Under the pieces are notes generated by a model that saw only the letters and a list, made by a program, of their open reading frames with translations, had not been told where the DNA came from and made no database searches. From positions 4,744 through 68,743 of the forward strand of contig DATNQF010000099.1 of assembly GCA_036702855.1 (NCBI GenBank): a DNA stretch of 64,000 bases, in the 5' to 3' direction. How positions within the stretch are numbered: the first letter of the stretch is position 1; each line of letters starts with the position of its first letter. The DNA comes from JACVSF01 sp036702855 (GTDB taxonomy: Bacteria > Cyanobacteriota > Cyanobacteriia > Phormidesmidales > Phormidesmidaceae). The position numbers and the translations under genes were made by a program. Below, piece by piece: positions 8,242 to 16,558 of the stretch.

Positions 8242-9612
8242 CTAGACTGTCTGAGCCTCCCTAGCCAAAAACTTCTCCAATTCTGTCAGCGCGTCCGCAT
8301 CGACCTTGGTCTGCATAGGGCAGAACTTAGGCCCACACATGGAGCAAAACTCAGCGGTTTTATAGATATCGGCAGGAAGGGTTTCGTCGTGATACTCTTT
8401 GGCCCGTTCTGGGTCGAGGGAGAGTTCAAACTGGCGGTTCCAGTCAAAGTTGTAGCGAGCGTGAGACATTTCATCGTCGCGATCGCGGGCACCTGGGCGA
8501 TGCCGTGCAATATCGGCAGCATGAGCCGCAATCTTGTAGGCAATCAATCCGGCGCGAACATCCTCGGCATTGGGCAAGCCTAGGTGTTCTTTAGGCGTTA
8601 CATAGCAGAGCATCGCCGCACCGCTCCAGCCTGCCAAAGCCGCACCGATGGCTGAGCTGATGTGGTCATAGCCAGCCGCAATATCTGTCACTAGGGGACC
8701 CAGCACGTAGAAGGGCGCTTCAGAGCACTCTTCCATTTGCTTCTTCACGTTGTAGTCGATCTGATCCATTGGAACGTGCCCGGGACCTTCGACCATCACC
8801 TGGACGTCGTGTTCCCAAGCTTTGCGGGTGAGCTGGCCCAAAGTTTTGAGTTCCGCCAATTGAGCTGCATCGGTGGCATCGTGCAGACAGCCCGGACGCA
8901 GGGAATCACCCAGACTGAAAGACACATCGTAACGCTTGAAGATTTCGATGATGTCTTGGAAGTGGGTGTAGAGAGGGTTTTGCTTGTGGTGGTGCAGCAT
9001 CCAGCGGGCCAAAATACCGCCGCCGCGAGAGACAATACCTGTGATGCGATCGCGCACCAGGGGCAAGTGTTCAATCAAAATCCCAGCATGGATCGTCATG
9101 TAATCGACCCCCTGCTGGGCATGCTTCTCAATGATGTGCAGAAAGTCATCGGGGGTGAGTTTTTCGATGTTGCCATGAACGCTCTCTAGCGCCTGGTAGA
9201 TCGGCACTGTCCCAATCGGCACAGGGGAAGCCTGGATGATGGCAGTGCGGATGGTATCAAGGTCACCGCCTCCGGTGGAGAGATCCATCACGGTGTCTGC
9301 ACCGTACTTCACCGCCAGTTTGAGCTTATCGACTTCCTCCTGCAAGTTGGAGGAGTTGGGCGATGCACCGATGTTGGCATTTACCTTGCACTTTGAGGCA
9401 ATGCCGATACACATTGGCTCTAGATTGGGGTGGTTGATGTTGGCGGGAATGATCAGGCGACCCCGCGCCACCTCATCGCGGATCAGCTCAGGAGTCAGGT
9501 TTTCTCGCTGGGCGACATAGTGCATTTCTTCGGTAATGATGCCTTGCCGCGCGTAGTGCATTTGAGACACATTGGCTTGGCCTTGCCGCTTAGCAATCCA
9601 TTCAGATCTCAT
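8242..9612 (-). CDS. thiC: Phosphomethylpyrimidine synthase
   Basis: A radical-SAM enzyme that converts aminoimidazole ribotide to HMP-phosphate, the pyrimidine half of thiamin. From the ATG at 9612 the protein has 456 residues, normal for cyanobacterial ThiC. The C-terminal cluster motif C-x2-C-x4-C (CSMCGPKFC) lies near residues 423-431, and conserved blocks such as MVEGPGHVPMDQI are intact. The frame is open another 45 codons upstream, but that part reads through a dispersed repeat and lacks similarity, whereas GAGGAA precedes the ATG at 9612. It lies downstream of a TPP-riboswitch-controlled symporter on the same strand and may share its transcript. Confidence 0.96.
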   Translation of the reverse strand: MRSEWIAKRQGQANVSQMHYARQGIITEEMHYVAQRENLTPELIRDEVARGRLIIPANINHPNLEPMCIGIASKCKVNANIGASPNSSNLQEEVDKLKLAVKYGADTVMDLSTGGGDLDTIRTAIIQASPVPIGTVPIYQALESVHGNIEKLTPDDFLHIIEKHAQQGVDYMTIHAGILIEHLPLVRDRITGIVSRGGGILARWMLHHHKQNPLYTHFQDIIEIFKRYDVSFSLGDSLRPGCLHDATDAAQLAELKTLGQLTRKAWEHDVQVMVEGPGHVPMDQIDYNVKKQMEECSEAPFYVLGPLVTDIAAGYDHISSAIGAALAGWSGAAMLCYVTPKEHLGLPNAEDVRAGLIAYKIAAHAADIARHRPGARDRDDEMSHARYNFDWNRQFELSLDPERAKEYHDETLPADIYKTAEFCSMCGPKFCPMQTKVDADALTELEKFLAREAQTV

Positions 9613-9657
9613 AGGATTTCCTCGTTTGATCATTGTCGTTGATGTGGAGAAGCCACC

Positions 9658-9681
9658 TGTAGGGTGGGCACAGCCCACCAA
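9658..9681 (+). repeat. Dispersed palindromic repeat, copy 1
   Basis: CTGTAGGGTGGGCACAGCC and following bases form a GTGGGC/GCCCAC-type palindrome. An inverted near-copy lies at 9778-9799. Repeats of this kind occur in multiple copies in some cyanobacterial genomes. Confidence 0.6.
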
Positions 9682-9777
9682 TGCCCCTGTGGAGGATCCA
9701 AGTAGTGAGGCACCATGCTCGTAATGCTCCTGAAGAGTTAGCATCACTGTTCGAGATACCCAGAATCGCCTAATTTT

Positions 9778-9799
9778 GGTGGGTAGTGCCCACCCTACA
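9778..9799 (-). repeat. Dispersed palindromic repeat, copy 2 (inverted)
   Basis: The complement of TGGTGGGTAGTGCCCACC and following bases matches copy 1 at 9658-9681 with few changes. The two copies face each other across about 95 bases between the symporter gene and thiC and could pair in RNA as a long hairpin. Confidence 0.6.
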
Positions 9800-9820
9800 A
9801 GTGAATTAGGAGGAGGTGGA

Positions 9821-11311
9821 TTAATTTAGAGGTAGGCTCTCGGGGTCGTCGTAGGTGGTTACCTCGTCCTTGAGGCGGGTAAAGTCAAACGCTTGGGTGC
9901 GGCCCAGCCTTGCCATCAGGGCAATCCAACCCAAAGACATTGCAGTCGAAACCACAATGGGCACGGCAAAGCTAACCAGTAAATCCCCTGCAAACGGTAA
10001 GCCTGTCCAGGGGCTAAAGTCGGGCCGGGGAAAAAACAGAGCACCTGCCCCAATGCCCACCAGGGAACTCCAAAGGGCCATTTGCCCTGTAAGTCGTCGC
10101 GAGTACAGGCCAAACAAAATAGGGAAGATAGCCCCAGCACAAACCAGATCGGCCAGCAAAAACAGGTACAGCACGTTGTAGCCCTGCGAAGCAATCAGCA
10201 CTGCTGGAATTCCAAAAGCGACCGTGAGAACCCGGGAAAGTTGCAGGATGCGTTGCGATCGCATCTGCGGCCATAGCCGCATCATATCGAGGGTGAAAAG
10301 ACTGACAATGCCATTTAGCAGGGTGTCTAGGCTGCTCATGACCAGCGCCAGCGCCAGCACCAAGACCGAGATATTGACCCAACCCGGCAGTTGCAACGCT
10401 TGAATCAGAGAGAAAAAAGCCCGGTCATCTGTAAAGCCTAAACTAGCTGCCAAAATGCCCAGCAGCCCAGCAATCAACAGCATCGGCAGGATAACTAAAA
10501 ACGAACCAAGAAACGAGCGGCGCACTACTTGGTCATTCCGACAGGCATAAATCCGTTGCCAATTTCCCTGGTTAAACATTTCCGCCGCGATCACCGCAAT
10601 CACCAAAGTTGCCCCAAAGCGAATTCCGGGCGTGTTACTCAGTGACAGCAGTTGGGGAGCACTTTGCTGCACAGGTGCGATCGCACTGCCCCAGCCCCCG
10701 AGTGCAAACACGGCAATACCAAAACTCAGCAGCAGCAACGGCACAATCACCGCAAATTGAATCGCATCGGTAAAGATGGTAGCCTCTAACCCACCCACAA
10801 CTGTGTAGGCAAACACGGCAGCAATCACCAGCAGTGCCGTAATGCCCAGGGGAACATCGGCCATGATTTGAACGGCTTTTGCGATCGCAGTTAGCTCCGC
10901 CGCCACATAGACAAACATATAGAAAACAATGATGCCCAAGGTCACGATGTACATGGCATTGCCAAAGCGATGCAGCACGTACTCGTTTAGCGAATGCCCC
11001 TTAGGCATCAAACGCCGAATGCGAACCCCCACAATGGAGAAAATTGCAGCGGGCGTGGCCTGACCAATGCAATAACCTGCAATGCCAGCGATGCCACTAG
11101 TCGCCCCCACTTCCGGCGGACTAAACAAAATCCAGGCCCCCATTGCCGAGGCCACAATAGTCGCCAGCGCCATCCGGGTGCCGATCCGGTTGCGGCTCAC
11201 CATAAAATCTTCCAGGCTGATTGCCTGCCGACTCGCCTGCAGCAAGCCCAGCAAGGCAAACGCTGCCGTTGTCACCAGCATGACCACCAGTGCCACAGCC
11301 TTAATGCTCAT
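9821..11311 (-). CDS. Sodium:solute symporter, candidate thiamin or precursor importer
   Basis: A 496-residue protein (from the ATG at 11311) with about 13 hydrophobic segments and the architecture of the SSS/SLC5 family, including the family-typical VGGLEATIFTDAIQFAVI block. SSS carriers couple substrate uptake to sodium. A TPP riboswitch lies about 240 bases upstream and thiC directly downstream, so thiamin, HMP or a related precursor is the likely substrate. Symporters controlled by thiamin elements have been predicted before in other organisms (called ThiV, from memory). A GTG three codons upstream is an alternative start; the ATG has GAGG at suitable distance. Confidence 0.85.
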   Translation of the reverse strand: MSIKAVALVVMLVTTAAFALLGLLQASRQAISLEDFMVSRNRIGTRMALATIVASAMGAWILFSPPEVGATSGIAGIAGYCIGQATPAAIFSIVGVRIRRLMPKGHSLNEYVLHRFGNAMYIVTLGIIVFYMFVYVAAELTAIAKAVQIMADVPLGITALLVIAAVFAYTVVGGLEATIFTDAIQFAVIVPLLLLSFGIAVFALGGWGSAIAPVQQSAPQLLSLSNTPGIRFGATLVIAVIAAEMFNQGNWQRIYACRNDQVVRRSFLGSFLVILPMLLIAGLLGILAASLGFTDDRAFFSLIQALQLPGWVNISVLVLALALVMSSLDTLLNGIVSLFTLDMMRLWPQMRSQRILQLSRVLTVAFGIPAVLIASQGYNVLYLFLLADLVCAGAIFPILFGLYSRRLTGQMALWSSLVGIGAGALFFPRPDFSPWTGLPFAGDLLVSFAVPIVVSTAMSLGWIALMARLGRTQAFDFTRLKDEVTTYDDPESLPLN

Positions 11312-11553
11312 GGCCAACACACCTCATTGACAAACAGAATTTAAGCTAGAGGTGGTGGTTAGAGAGCCGATATCTCCACTCCAGCGCTTGCCCGGAATGG
11401 CTTCTCACGATAGACACCTCTACTGAAAGAAGCGCAACAGACACTTCTCTACCAAGAGGTCAAGCACCCCATATAGAGCAAGCTCCTCGGCCTTCCGAAT
11501 GGCTATAGCTCTACACAATTTGACGTCGCTTCGGTAACGGTTACCTAAATCAA

Positions 11554-11630
11554 CGCTTTCCTCCGCTGGTCTGAACCAGGTCAGGTTCTGAGGGTATATT
11601 CTCAGCCCGATTACTCGGACACCCCTAGCT
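11554..11630 (-). promoter_or_regulatory. TPP riboswitch (THI element)
   Basis: On the minus strand the sequence reads AGGGGTGTCC, then GGGCTGAGA, ACCCTCAGAACCTGACCTGG and CCAGCGGAGGAAA. These are the conserved parts of the thiamin pyrophosphate aptamer: the GGGGUG helix start, CUGAGA, ACCC..GAACCUGAUCUGG-like and the GCGNAGGGA-like end. It lies upstream of the symporter and probably reduces expression when TPP is high. Whether it acts on transcription or translation cannot be decided here, although the 240-base gap contains room for an expression platform. Confidence 0.93.
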
Positions 11631-11650
11631 TGATGGAATCATACCACTTA

Positions 11651-11715
11651 AAAAACCGGGTTCTGCTCAGCGATTTGAAGATAGACTTCAAACCGCCTTG
11701 AGAAACCCGGTTTTT
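11651..11715 (-). terminator. Hairpin after the PhyH-type dioxygenase gene
   Basis: AAAAACCGGGTTCT (11651-11664) pairs with AGAAACCCGGTTTTT (11701-11715), one mismatch. It lies just downstream of the minus-strand stop at 11736 and ends in a T-run on that strand, so it is a probable intrinsic terminator. Confidence 0.7.
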
Positions 11716-11735
11716 GGGTGACCGAGATAAGTTTC

Positions 11736-12536
11736 TTAATATGCGTAGGCTTGATAAACCTCCTGCTTGGGTCGTTCTGCCAAAGACTCCACAATAGGGT
11801 TATAGCGGAGCAAATGACGAGCTCGATCAGAGAGGGTATCCCAAGCATCACGGGGGATCTGAATAGAGACTTCGGGCCGATAGAGCCAACGGCGGCTGTA
11901 GCCCAAAACCACCATAGGCCGAGGAACATCAGTTCGATTGGGAGTGCCTCGGTGCAAACCTCGCACATCACGGATCATGACATCGCCCACCTTTAAGGTG
12001 ATCGGCTCTAGGGCAATGGCTCCTGATTCTAGCTGCCTCATGCCTTCCTCTTTGGGCAAAAGGTGCGTTCCCCGAGCCACTTCAAACGGTCCGTTCTCTA
12101 TGGTGACATCGACCAACGGGAAGTTAACTGCCAGCTGAAATGACGGCGTTTCTGGGGTGATTTCAGGAAAGAGAGGCGGTGCATCTCGGTGGATAGTTTG
12201 GTAGTCCGAACCCAGAAGGGGGGTGTCTGTAGCGAGTTGACACATCACCGCATCCTGCCCTACCAAACCCTCGACGATTGCCAAAACATCGTCATTCTCA
12301 TAAATCTCGGGATCAGCAAAAGGAGCGGTAAACGGCAACGTGACATAGTACCGAGCCGAGCCCCGATTCTGCAAATCCCCTTCATTGGCAATGTGATCTT
12401 CCAGCAAAGGGGTAAAGGCGGCATGCCAAGCCCTGATTTTTTCTGCCGGAATATGATTTCTTAGAATGCAAAAGCCATCCTTAAGAGCAGCCTGGGTGAA
12501 AGCCTGAATTTCTTGGTTGCTATAGCGACTAGTCAT
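11736..12536 (-). CDS. Phytanoyl-CoA dioxygenase (PhyH) family protein
   Basis: A 266-residue non-haem iron, 2-oxoglutarate-dependent dioxygenase-like protein. The iron-binding triad is visible as His116-x-Asp118 (IHRDAP) and the distal His195 (GLHRGTPN), with Arg201 as a candidate 2-oxoglutarate anchor. The family hydroxylates varied small molecules including phytanoyl-CoA and secondary metabolites, and the substrate here is unknown. It is a single gene ending in a strong hairpin. Confidence 0.85.
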   Translation of the reverse strand: MTSRYSNQEIQAFTQAALKDGFCILRNHIPAEKIRAWHAAFTPLLEDHIANEGDLQNRGSARYYVTLPFTAPFADPEIYENDDVLAIVEGLVGQDAVMCQLATDTPLLGSDYQTIHRDAPPLFPEITPETPSFQLAVNFPLVDVTIENGPFEVARGTHLLPKEEGMRQLESGAIALEPITLKVGDVMIRDVRGLHRGTPNRTDVPRPMVVLGYSRRWLYRPEVSIQIPRDAWDTLSDRARHLLRYNPIVESLAERPKQEVYQAYAY

Positions 12537-12768
12537 CTGAGCAGGGCATCAAGTATCCACAACATCTCGATTCTAGAAAGCCCAAATTCGTTTGTAGTGA
12601 GAATTACAAATTGTGTCGTTTCGGGTAGCAATTAAGGGCGCAAGCGCTGTGAATGCCTGTTTCTTATGAGGAGATAGCCGTATTTACCCAGAAATTCTGA
12701 GAAGACTGAAATTTTTTCGTTCTAACAGCCCATAATGAGGACGACGATCTGAAGAAATTTCAGGGGAT

Positions 12769-13023
12769 ATGGCAAGAACACCCAGTGAATATATTGTTCA
12801 CATGCTGTTTGATGGCGGCCATCGTGAAGAGGTGCGTTTCCAATCTATTCAGGAGTTTCAAAAGTGGTACAGCAGCGAATTAATGCCTAAATCGTCCTCA
12901 GACGATTTCATTACTGTGCCACTGCCTAAGATTAACCCCGGCGAATACATGGTGATTCGCCCGTCGCGTTTGCTGGGAATTAGGGTGGAACCCGTTTTCA
13001 GCTCTAGCGTCGAACGCTACTAA
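12769..13023 (+). CDS. Conserved-type small hypothetical protein
   Basis: An 84-residue soluble protein beginning MARTPSEYIVHMLFDGGHRE, with alternating hydrophobic and charged residues and no membrane segment or cysteine. The ATG follows AGGGGATAT. I do not recognise a domain. It ends 27 bases before mltA and may be cotranscribed with it. Confidence 0.65.
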   Translation: MARTPSEYIVHMLFDGGHREEVRFQSIQEFQKWYSSELMPKSSSDDFITVPLPKINPGEYMVIRPSRLLGIRVEPVFSSSVERY

Positions 13024-13050
13024 GGACAACTGAGGAAATTCCATCTCACC

Positions 13051-14250
13051 GTGACTCGACGGCTACGACGCTGTATACCAGTTCTAATTATCGGTGGCTT
13101 CTTCCTAGCTAGCTTGGGTGCGACTCCCGCTTCTAGAACTGCCCCCGCATCGGCTCCTATAGCTGTGCCTCAGGAAATCCTAGTGCCTACGGCAAATCCG
13201 CCTATGGTAAATCTAGGATATGACGACAGGTTATGGAGTACGGCAAGCGATCGGGCTAACCTGATTCAAGCGATTGACTATAGCTTGCAGTATTTGTCTA
13301 CCCCTCAGGCTGAGACTGCCTATGCTCAGTACGCAGTACCTGGGTTTACGCGCGATCGCATTCAGCGCAGCCTTCGCCGATTGAAGTATCTGGTGCGGGT
13401 CAGCAAAACTCCAGAAGCCTTCCAGCAAGCTATGCTCAGGGAGTTCACCCTTTATCAGTCGGTTGGTCGCGATGGTCAGGGCACAGTAGATTTTACGGGC
13501 TATTTCGAGCCCATCTACGCCGCTAGTCGCACCCCCACTGCGGAGTACCGCTATCCTCTCTATCGCCGCCCCCCTAACTTGGACGCCTGGGCTAAACCCC
13601 ACCCGACTCGGTTAGAACTAGAAGGTGCAGATGGCTTACAGGCCAACCAAGGCAGACTAGCGGGGCTAGAGCTGGTCTGGCTCAAAGATCGGTTGGAAGC
13701 CTTTTTGGTGCAGGTGCAGGGGTCAGCTAAGCTGAAGCTGCCTGATGGCACTTTGATGTCTGTAGGATACGCTGGACGTACTGAGTACCCTTACAGAAGC
13801 ATCGGTCGTGCTCTAGTAGAAGACGGCATTCTTCCGGCTGAGGGACTGACCTTGCCCCAGGTCATTGCCTACTTCCGCCAGCATCCTGAGGCACTTGATA
13901 CCTATCTGCCTCAAAACCAGCGATTTATCTTCTTCAAGGAGACTGATGGAGGATCGCCCAGCGGTAGCCTGCGAGTACCTGTGACGGCTGGCCGCTCCAT
14001 TGCCACCGACAAAACCCTGATGCCGCCCGGTGCCCTGGCTCTAATCGCAGTATCCCTGCCAGAGCGCAGGGCTGATGGCACTTGGTCTTCCCGCCCAATC
14101 AATCGCTTTGTGCTTGATCAAGACACAGGCGGTGCCATTACTGGGCCAGGGCGCGTTGATTTGTTTGTCGGCACAGGTCCAGAGGCAGGCGAGCAAGCAG
14201 GGCTGATCAATACCACCGGGTCACTCTATTACCTGCTGCTGCGGGAGTAG
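13051..14250 (+). CDS. mltA: Membrane-bound lytic murein transglycosylase A
   Basis: Cleaves the glycan strands of peptidoglycan with formation of 1,6-anhydromuramic acid in the periplasm. The 399-residue protein starts at GTG 13051 with a hydrophobic export segment at residues 8-26. The MltA barrel domain includes FTGYFEPIY and the LEGADGLQANQGRL region. The C-terminal 3D domain, named for its three aspartates, includes DQDTGGAITGPGRVDLF with the catalytic Asp region. It ends 7 bases from the convergent epimerase gene. Confidence 0.92.
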   Translation: MTRRLRRCIPVLIIGGFFLASLGATPASRTAPASAPIAVPQEILVPTANPPMVNLGYDDRLWSTASDRANLIQAIDYSLQYLSTPQAETAYAQYAVPGFTRDRIQRSLRRLKYLVRVSKTPEAFQQAMLREFTLYQSVGRDGQGTVDFTGYFEPIYAASRTPTAEYRYPLYRRPPNLDAWAKPHPTRLELEGADGLQANQGRLAGLELVWLKDRLEAFLVQVQGSAKLKLPDGTLMSVGYAGRTEYPYRSIGRALVEDGILPAEGLTLPQVIAYFRQHPEALDTYLPQNQRFIFFKETDGGSPSGSLRVPVTAGRSIATDKTLMPPGALALIAVSLPERRADGTWSSRPINRFVLDQDTGGAITGPGRVDLFVGTGPEAGEQAGLINTTGSLYYLLLRE

Positions 14251-14256
14251 AAACCG

Positions 14257-15183
14257 CTAGGCGTGCTGCAACACCTCTTCAAGTGCTTCTTTCACCTGAG
14301 GGTACTGATAGCTAAACCCAATTGCCTCGGTGCGCTTGGGTAAAACCTGCTGGCCTTCCAACACGACCTGAGCGCCATCGCCCAAAACAGCTTCGAGTAC
14401 AAAGTTCGGTACGGGCAGCCAGGAAGGCCGATTCATCACTGCACCTAGCGTTTGGCAAAACTCACCCATGCGAACGGGGTTAGGAGCAGTCGCATTGTAA
14501 GTGCCCTGCATTTGGGGATCAGTCAGCGCTTTGATAATAAGATTTACCATGTCTTCGCGGTGGATCCAGGAGAACCACTGTCTACCGCTGCCAATAGGTC
14601 CTCCCGCAAACATGCGAAAGGGGGTCAGCATTTTAGCCACTGCACCGCCCATGCCCAACACAATGCCTGTCCGCAGAATGACTAACCGAGTACCGCTAGC
14701 TTCCACTTTGCGGGCCGCAGCTTCCCAAGCTTGGCAAATTTGGGAGAGAAAGTCGCTTTCAATCGGCTGGCTCGATTCGTCAAACGCAGCAGTTTCACTA
14801 GTGCCGTAGTAGCCAATAGCGGAGGCGTTGACCAGCACGGAGGGTCTAGGGTCTGCCTTTGAAATCGCTTCAACAATCTTTTGAGTCCCAATCTGGCGGC
14901 TGTCGATCATGGCCTGCTTGTGGGCCGATGTCCAGCGCTCAGAGATAGGAGCCCCAGCCAGATTTACAACGCCATCACAGCCTGCGATCGCACTTTGCCA
15001 ATCTCCCGATGCCAAAGGCGTATACTCAACGACCTTTACATTGGCAAATGCAGTTTCCGGAAAGACCTTGCGAGCATGGGCCGCATCTCGGCTCAACACC
15101 AGCACTTGATGCCCCTCGGCTTGGAGCCGTTCTACCAGACGGCTGCCCACAAACCCAGTGGCTCCAGTTACCGCAACTTTCAT
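14257..15183 (-). CDS. TIGR01777-family NAD(P)-binding epimerase-like protein
   Basis: A 308-residue extended SDR protein (SDR39U1/YfcH-like). The N-terminal nucleotide-binding motif GATGFVGSRL is followed by LNLAGAPI-type and SAIGYYG blocks typical of TIGR01777, and by the C-terminal DUF1731-like region (WLPVPNFVLEAVLGDGA). In plants a relative (GC1/SulA) affects plastid division, but the bacterial substrate is unknown. The ATG at 15183 is chosen because MKVAVTGATG is the canonical start; the 15 codons upstream have no similarity. Confidence 0.88.
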   Translation of the reverse strand: MKVAVTGATGFVGSRLVERLQAEGHQVLVLSRDAAHARKVFPETAFANVKVVEYTPLASGDWQSAIAGCDGVVNLAGAPISERWTSAHKQAMIDSRQIGTQKIVEAISKADPRPSVLVNASAIGYYGTSETAAFDESSQPIESDFLSQICQAWEAAARKVEASGTRLVILRTGIVLGMGGAVAKMLTPFRMFAGGPIGSGRQWFSWIHREDMVNLIIKALTDPQMQGTYNATAPNPVRMGEFCQTLGAVMNRPSWLPVPNFVLEAVLGDGAQVVLEGQQVLPKRTEAIGFSYQYPQVKEALEEVLQHA

Positions 15184-15350
15184 GAAGGCTTCACTCCCAA
15201 TAACCCTGAACCAAAGGACACATCGCAATGTGCCCCTACATTATTCCGTGTAAAAGGACGGATGGCTATGGGCCGGACTACTTTATTTCTGGCAGATGTT
15301 AATGGCTAGATGCGAGTAAAAGACTCCTGATCAGGTGAGCAGTGTGCCTT

Positions 15351-15731
15351 CTACGGCTCCTTACCCGTCTTGCCATAGGCCATACCATTAGCCTCGGCAT
15401 AGCGGTGCATAAACCGCATTAACCGCTCCCAGTGATCCTCACGGTCAACTTCCAGGGTGCATTCGACTTGCTTTAGGTCATCCCCTTCAGGGCCACCAAA
15501 GATGAAGCGAATGCCGGACGGCTCAATGGTAATCACCCCCTCCTCGTCGGTTAGCTTCAGCGCTTTAGAAAATCGATTTCGGAAGCTCTTGAACTGCTCA
15601 ATAGCCTCCATACGTTCAAAGAACAACACTGCTCGCCAAACCCCGGTGCTGCGATCGCGTCTCAGGCTGACGTTGCTAATCTCTTCGGGAATGCCTTCAT
15701 AGAACTGAACGACAGGGATTTGAGCAGCCAT
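15351..15731 (-). CDS. Psb28-2-like photosystem II assembly protein
   Basis: A 126-residue protein matching the Psb28 family, which binds PSII assembly intermediates on the cytoplasmic face. Recognisable parts are FYEGIPEEISNVSLRRDRS at the start, DEEGVITIEPSGIRFIFGG in the middle and WERLMRFMHRYAEANG at the end. The central PSGIRFIFGG segment and overall divergence fit the second paralogue (Psb28-2) better than the main Psb28. The start is taken at ATG 15731; a TTG two codons upstream is possible. Confidence 0.85.
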   Translation of the reverse strand: MAAQIPVVQFYEGIPEEISNVSLRRDRSTGVWRAVLFFERMEAIEQFKSFRNRFSKALKLTDEEGVITIEPSGIRFIFGGPEGDDLKQVECTLEVDREDHWERLMRFMHRYAEANGMAYGKTGKEP

Positions 15732-15786
15732 ACGCAATTTCTGGATACACCAGTTATGAACTTAGGTCTTGCCTATCAAGATAGCG

Positions 15787-16467
15787 TTATAAGCCCAGAC
15801 GGTATCCCCGCCCATAAACGGTGTGAATGACGGGCGGAGTCCCTTTGGGCTCTACTTTACGCCGCAGCAACCGCATTTGAGCTGCCAGAACATTACTGCT
15901 GGGTTTCTCCTGATCCCCCCAAACCGCCTGGTAGATATCGTCGTGGGTCAAAACCTGATTGGGTTGCCGAATCAAATAGGCCAACAGCTTGGTTTCTTTG
16001 TCGGAAAGCTCAATTGACTGCCCCTGACGATAAGCCAGTTGGTTGTCCTCATCCAACTCCAAATCTTCGTACTGCAAACGAGGAGAAACCGAAGGGGACT
16101 CCAGTGTTGGCGGTCGTCGTAGCAAGGCTCGCACCCGTGCCAACAGTTCCCGCAGCTCAAAGGGCTTGACTAAATAATCATCCGCACCGGCATCCAAGCC
16201 AGCTACCCGATCGTCAATCGTATCCTTGGCAGTGAGAAAGAGAACTGGAGTGGTCTGACCATGCGATCGCGATCGCTGACAAATCTCCAAACCACTGATT
16301 CCTGGCAACATCCAGTCCAAAATCAGGAGGTCGTAGCCGCCCTGATAAACCAATTGCCAGCCCAAATCGCCATCACTGGCAACATCAACGGTGTATCCCT
16401 CCCGCGTCAGCAATCGACTGAGGGGATCTGTCAATTCGACTTCATCATCAACCAGCAGAATTTTCAT
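15787..16467 (-). CDS. OmpR/PhoB-family response regulator
   Basis: A 226-residue two-component DNA-binding regulator. The receiver domain has the acidic pair in VDDE, phosphoacceptor Asp51 in LILDWMLPG, Thr79 in LTAKD and Lys101 in LVKPF. The C-terminal winged helix (about 130-224) ends in VIHTVYGRGYRLG, typical of the Trans_Reg_C fold. Sequence style resembles cyanobacterial RppA- or NblR-type regulators, but the ortholog cannot be assigned. No histidine kinase is adjacent. Confidence 0.9.
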   Translation of the reverse strand: MKILLVDDEVELTDPLSRLLTREGYTVDVASDGDLGWQLVYQGGYDLLILDWMLPGISGLEICQRSRSHGQTTPVLFLTAKDTIDDRVAGLDAGADDYLVKPFELRELLARVRALLRRPPTLESPSVSPRLQYEDLELDEDNQLAYRQGQSIELSDKETKLLAYLIRQPNQVLTHDDIYQAVWGDQEKPSSNVLAAQMRLLRRKVEPKGTPPVIHTVYGRGYRLGL

Positions 16468-16558
16468 GATGGAACGTTAGCGGCCAGGTATTTAGAGGGC
16501 AGCGATCAACCGCATCATGAGGAAGTTTCCCTTCTAACCTCTACCCTCTGCCTTTCCT

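Noticed and set aside
9613..9747. Extended N-terminus of ThiC
   Set aside because: The extra 45 codons read through a dispersed palindromic repeat and lack family similarity; a ribosome-binding site precedes the ATG at 9612.
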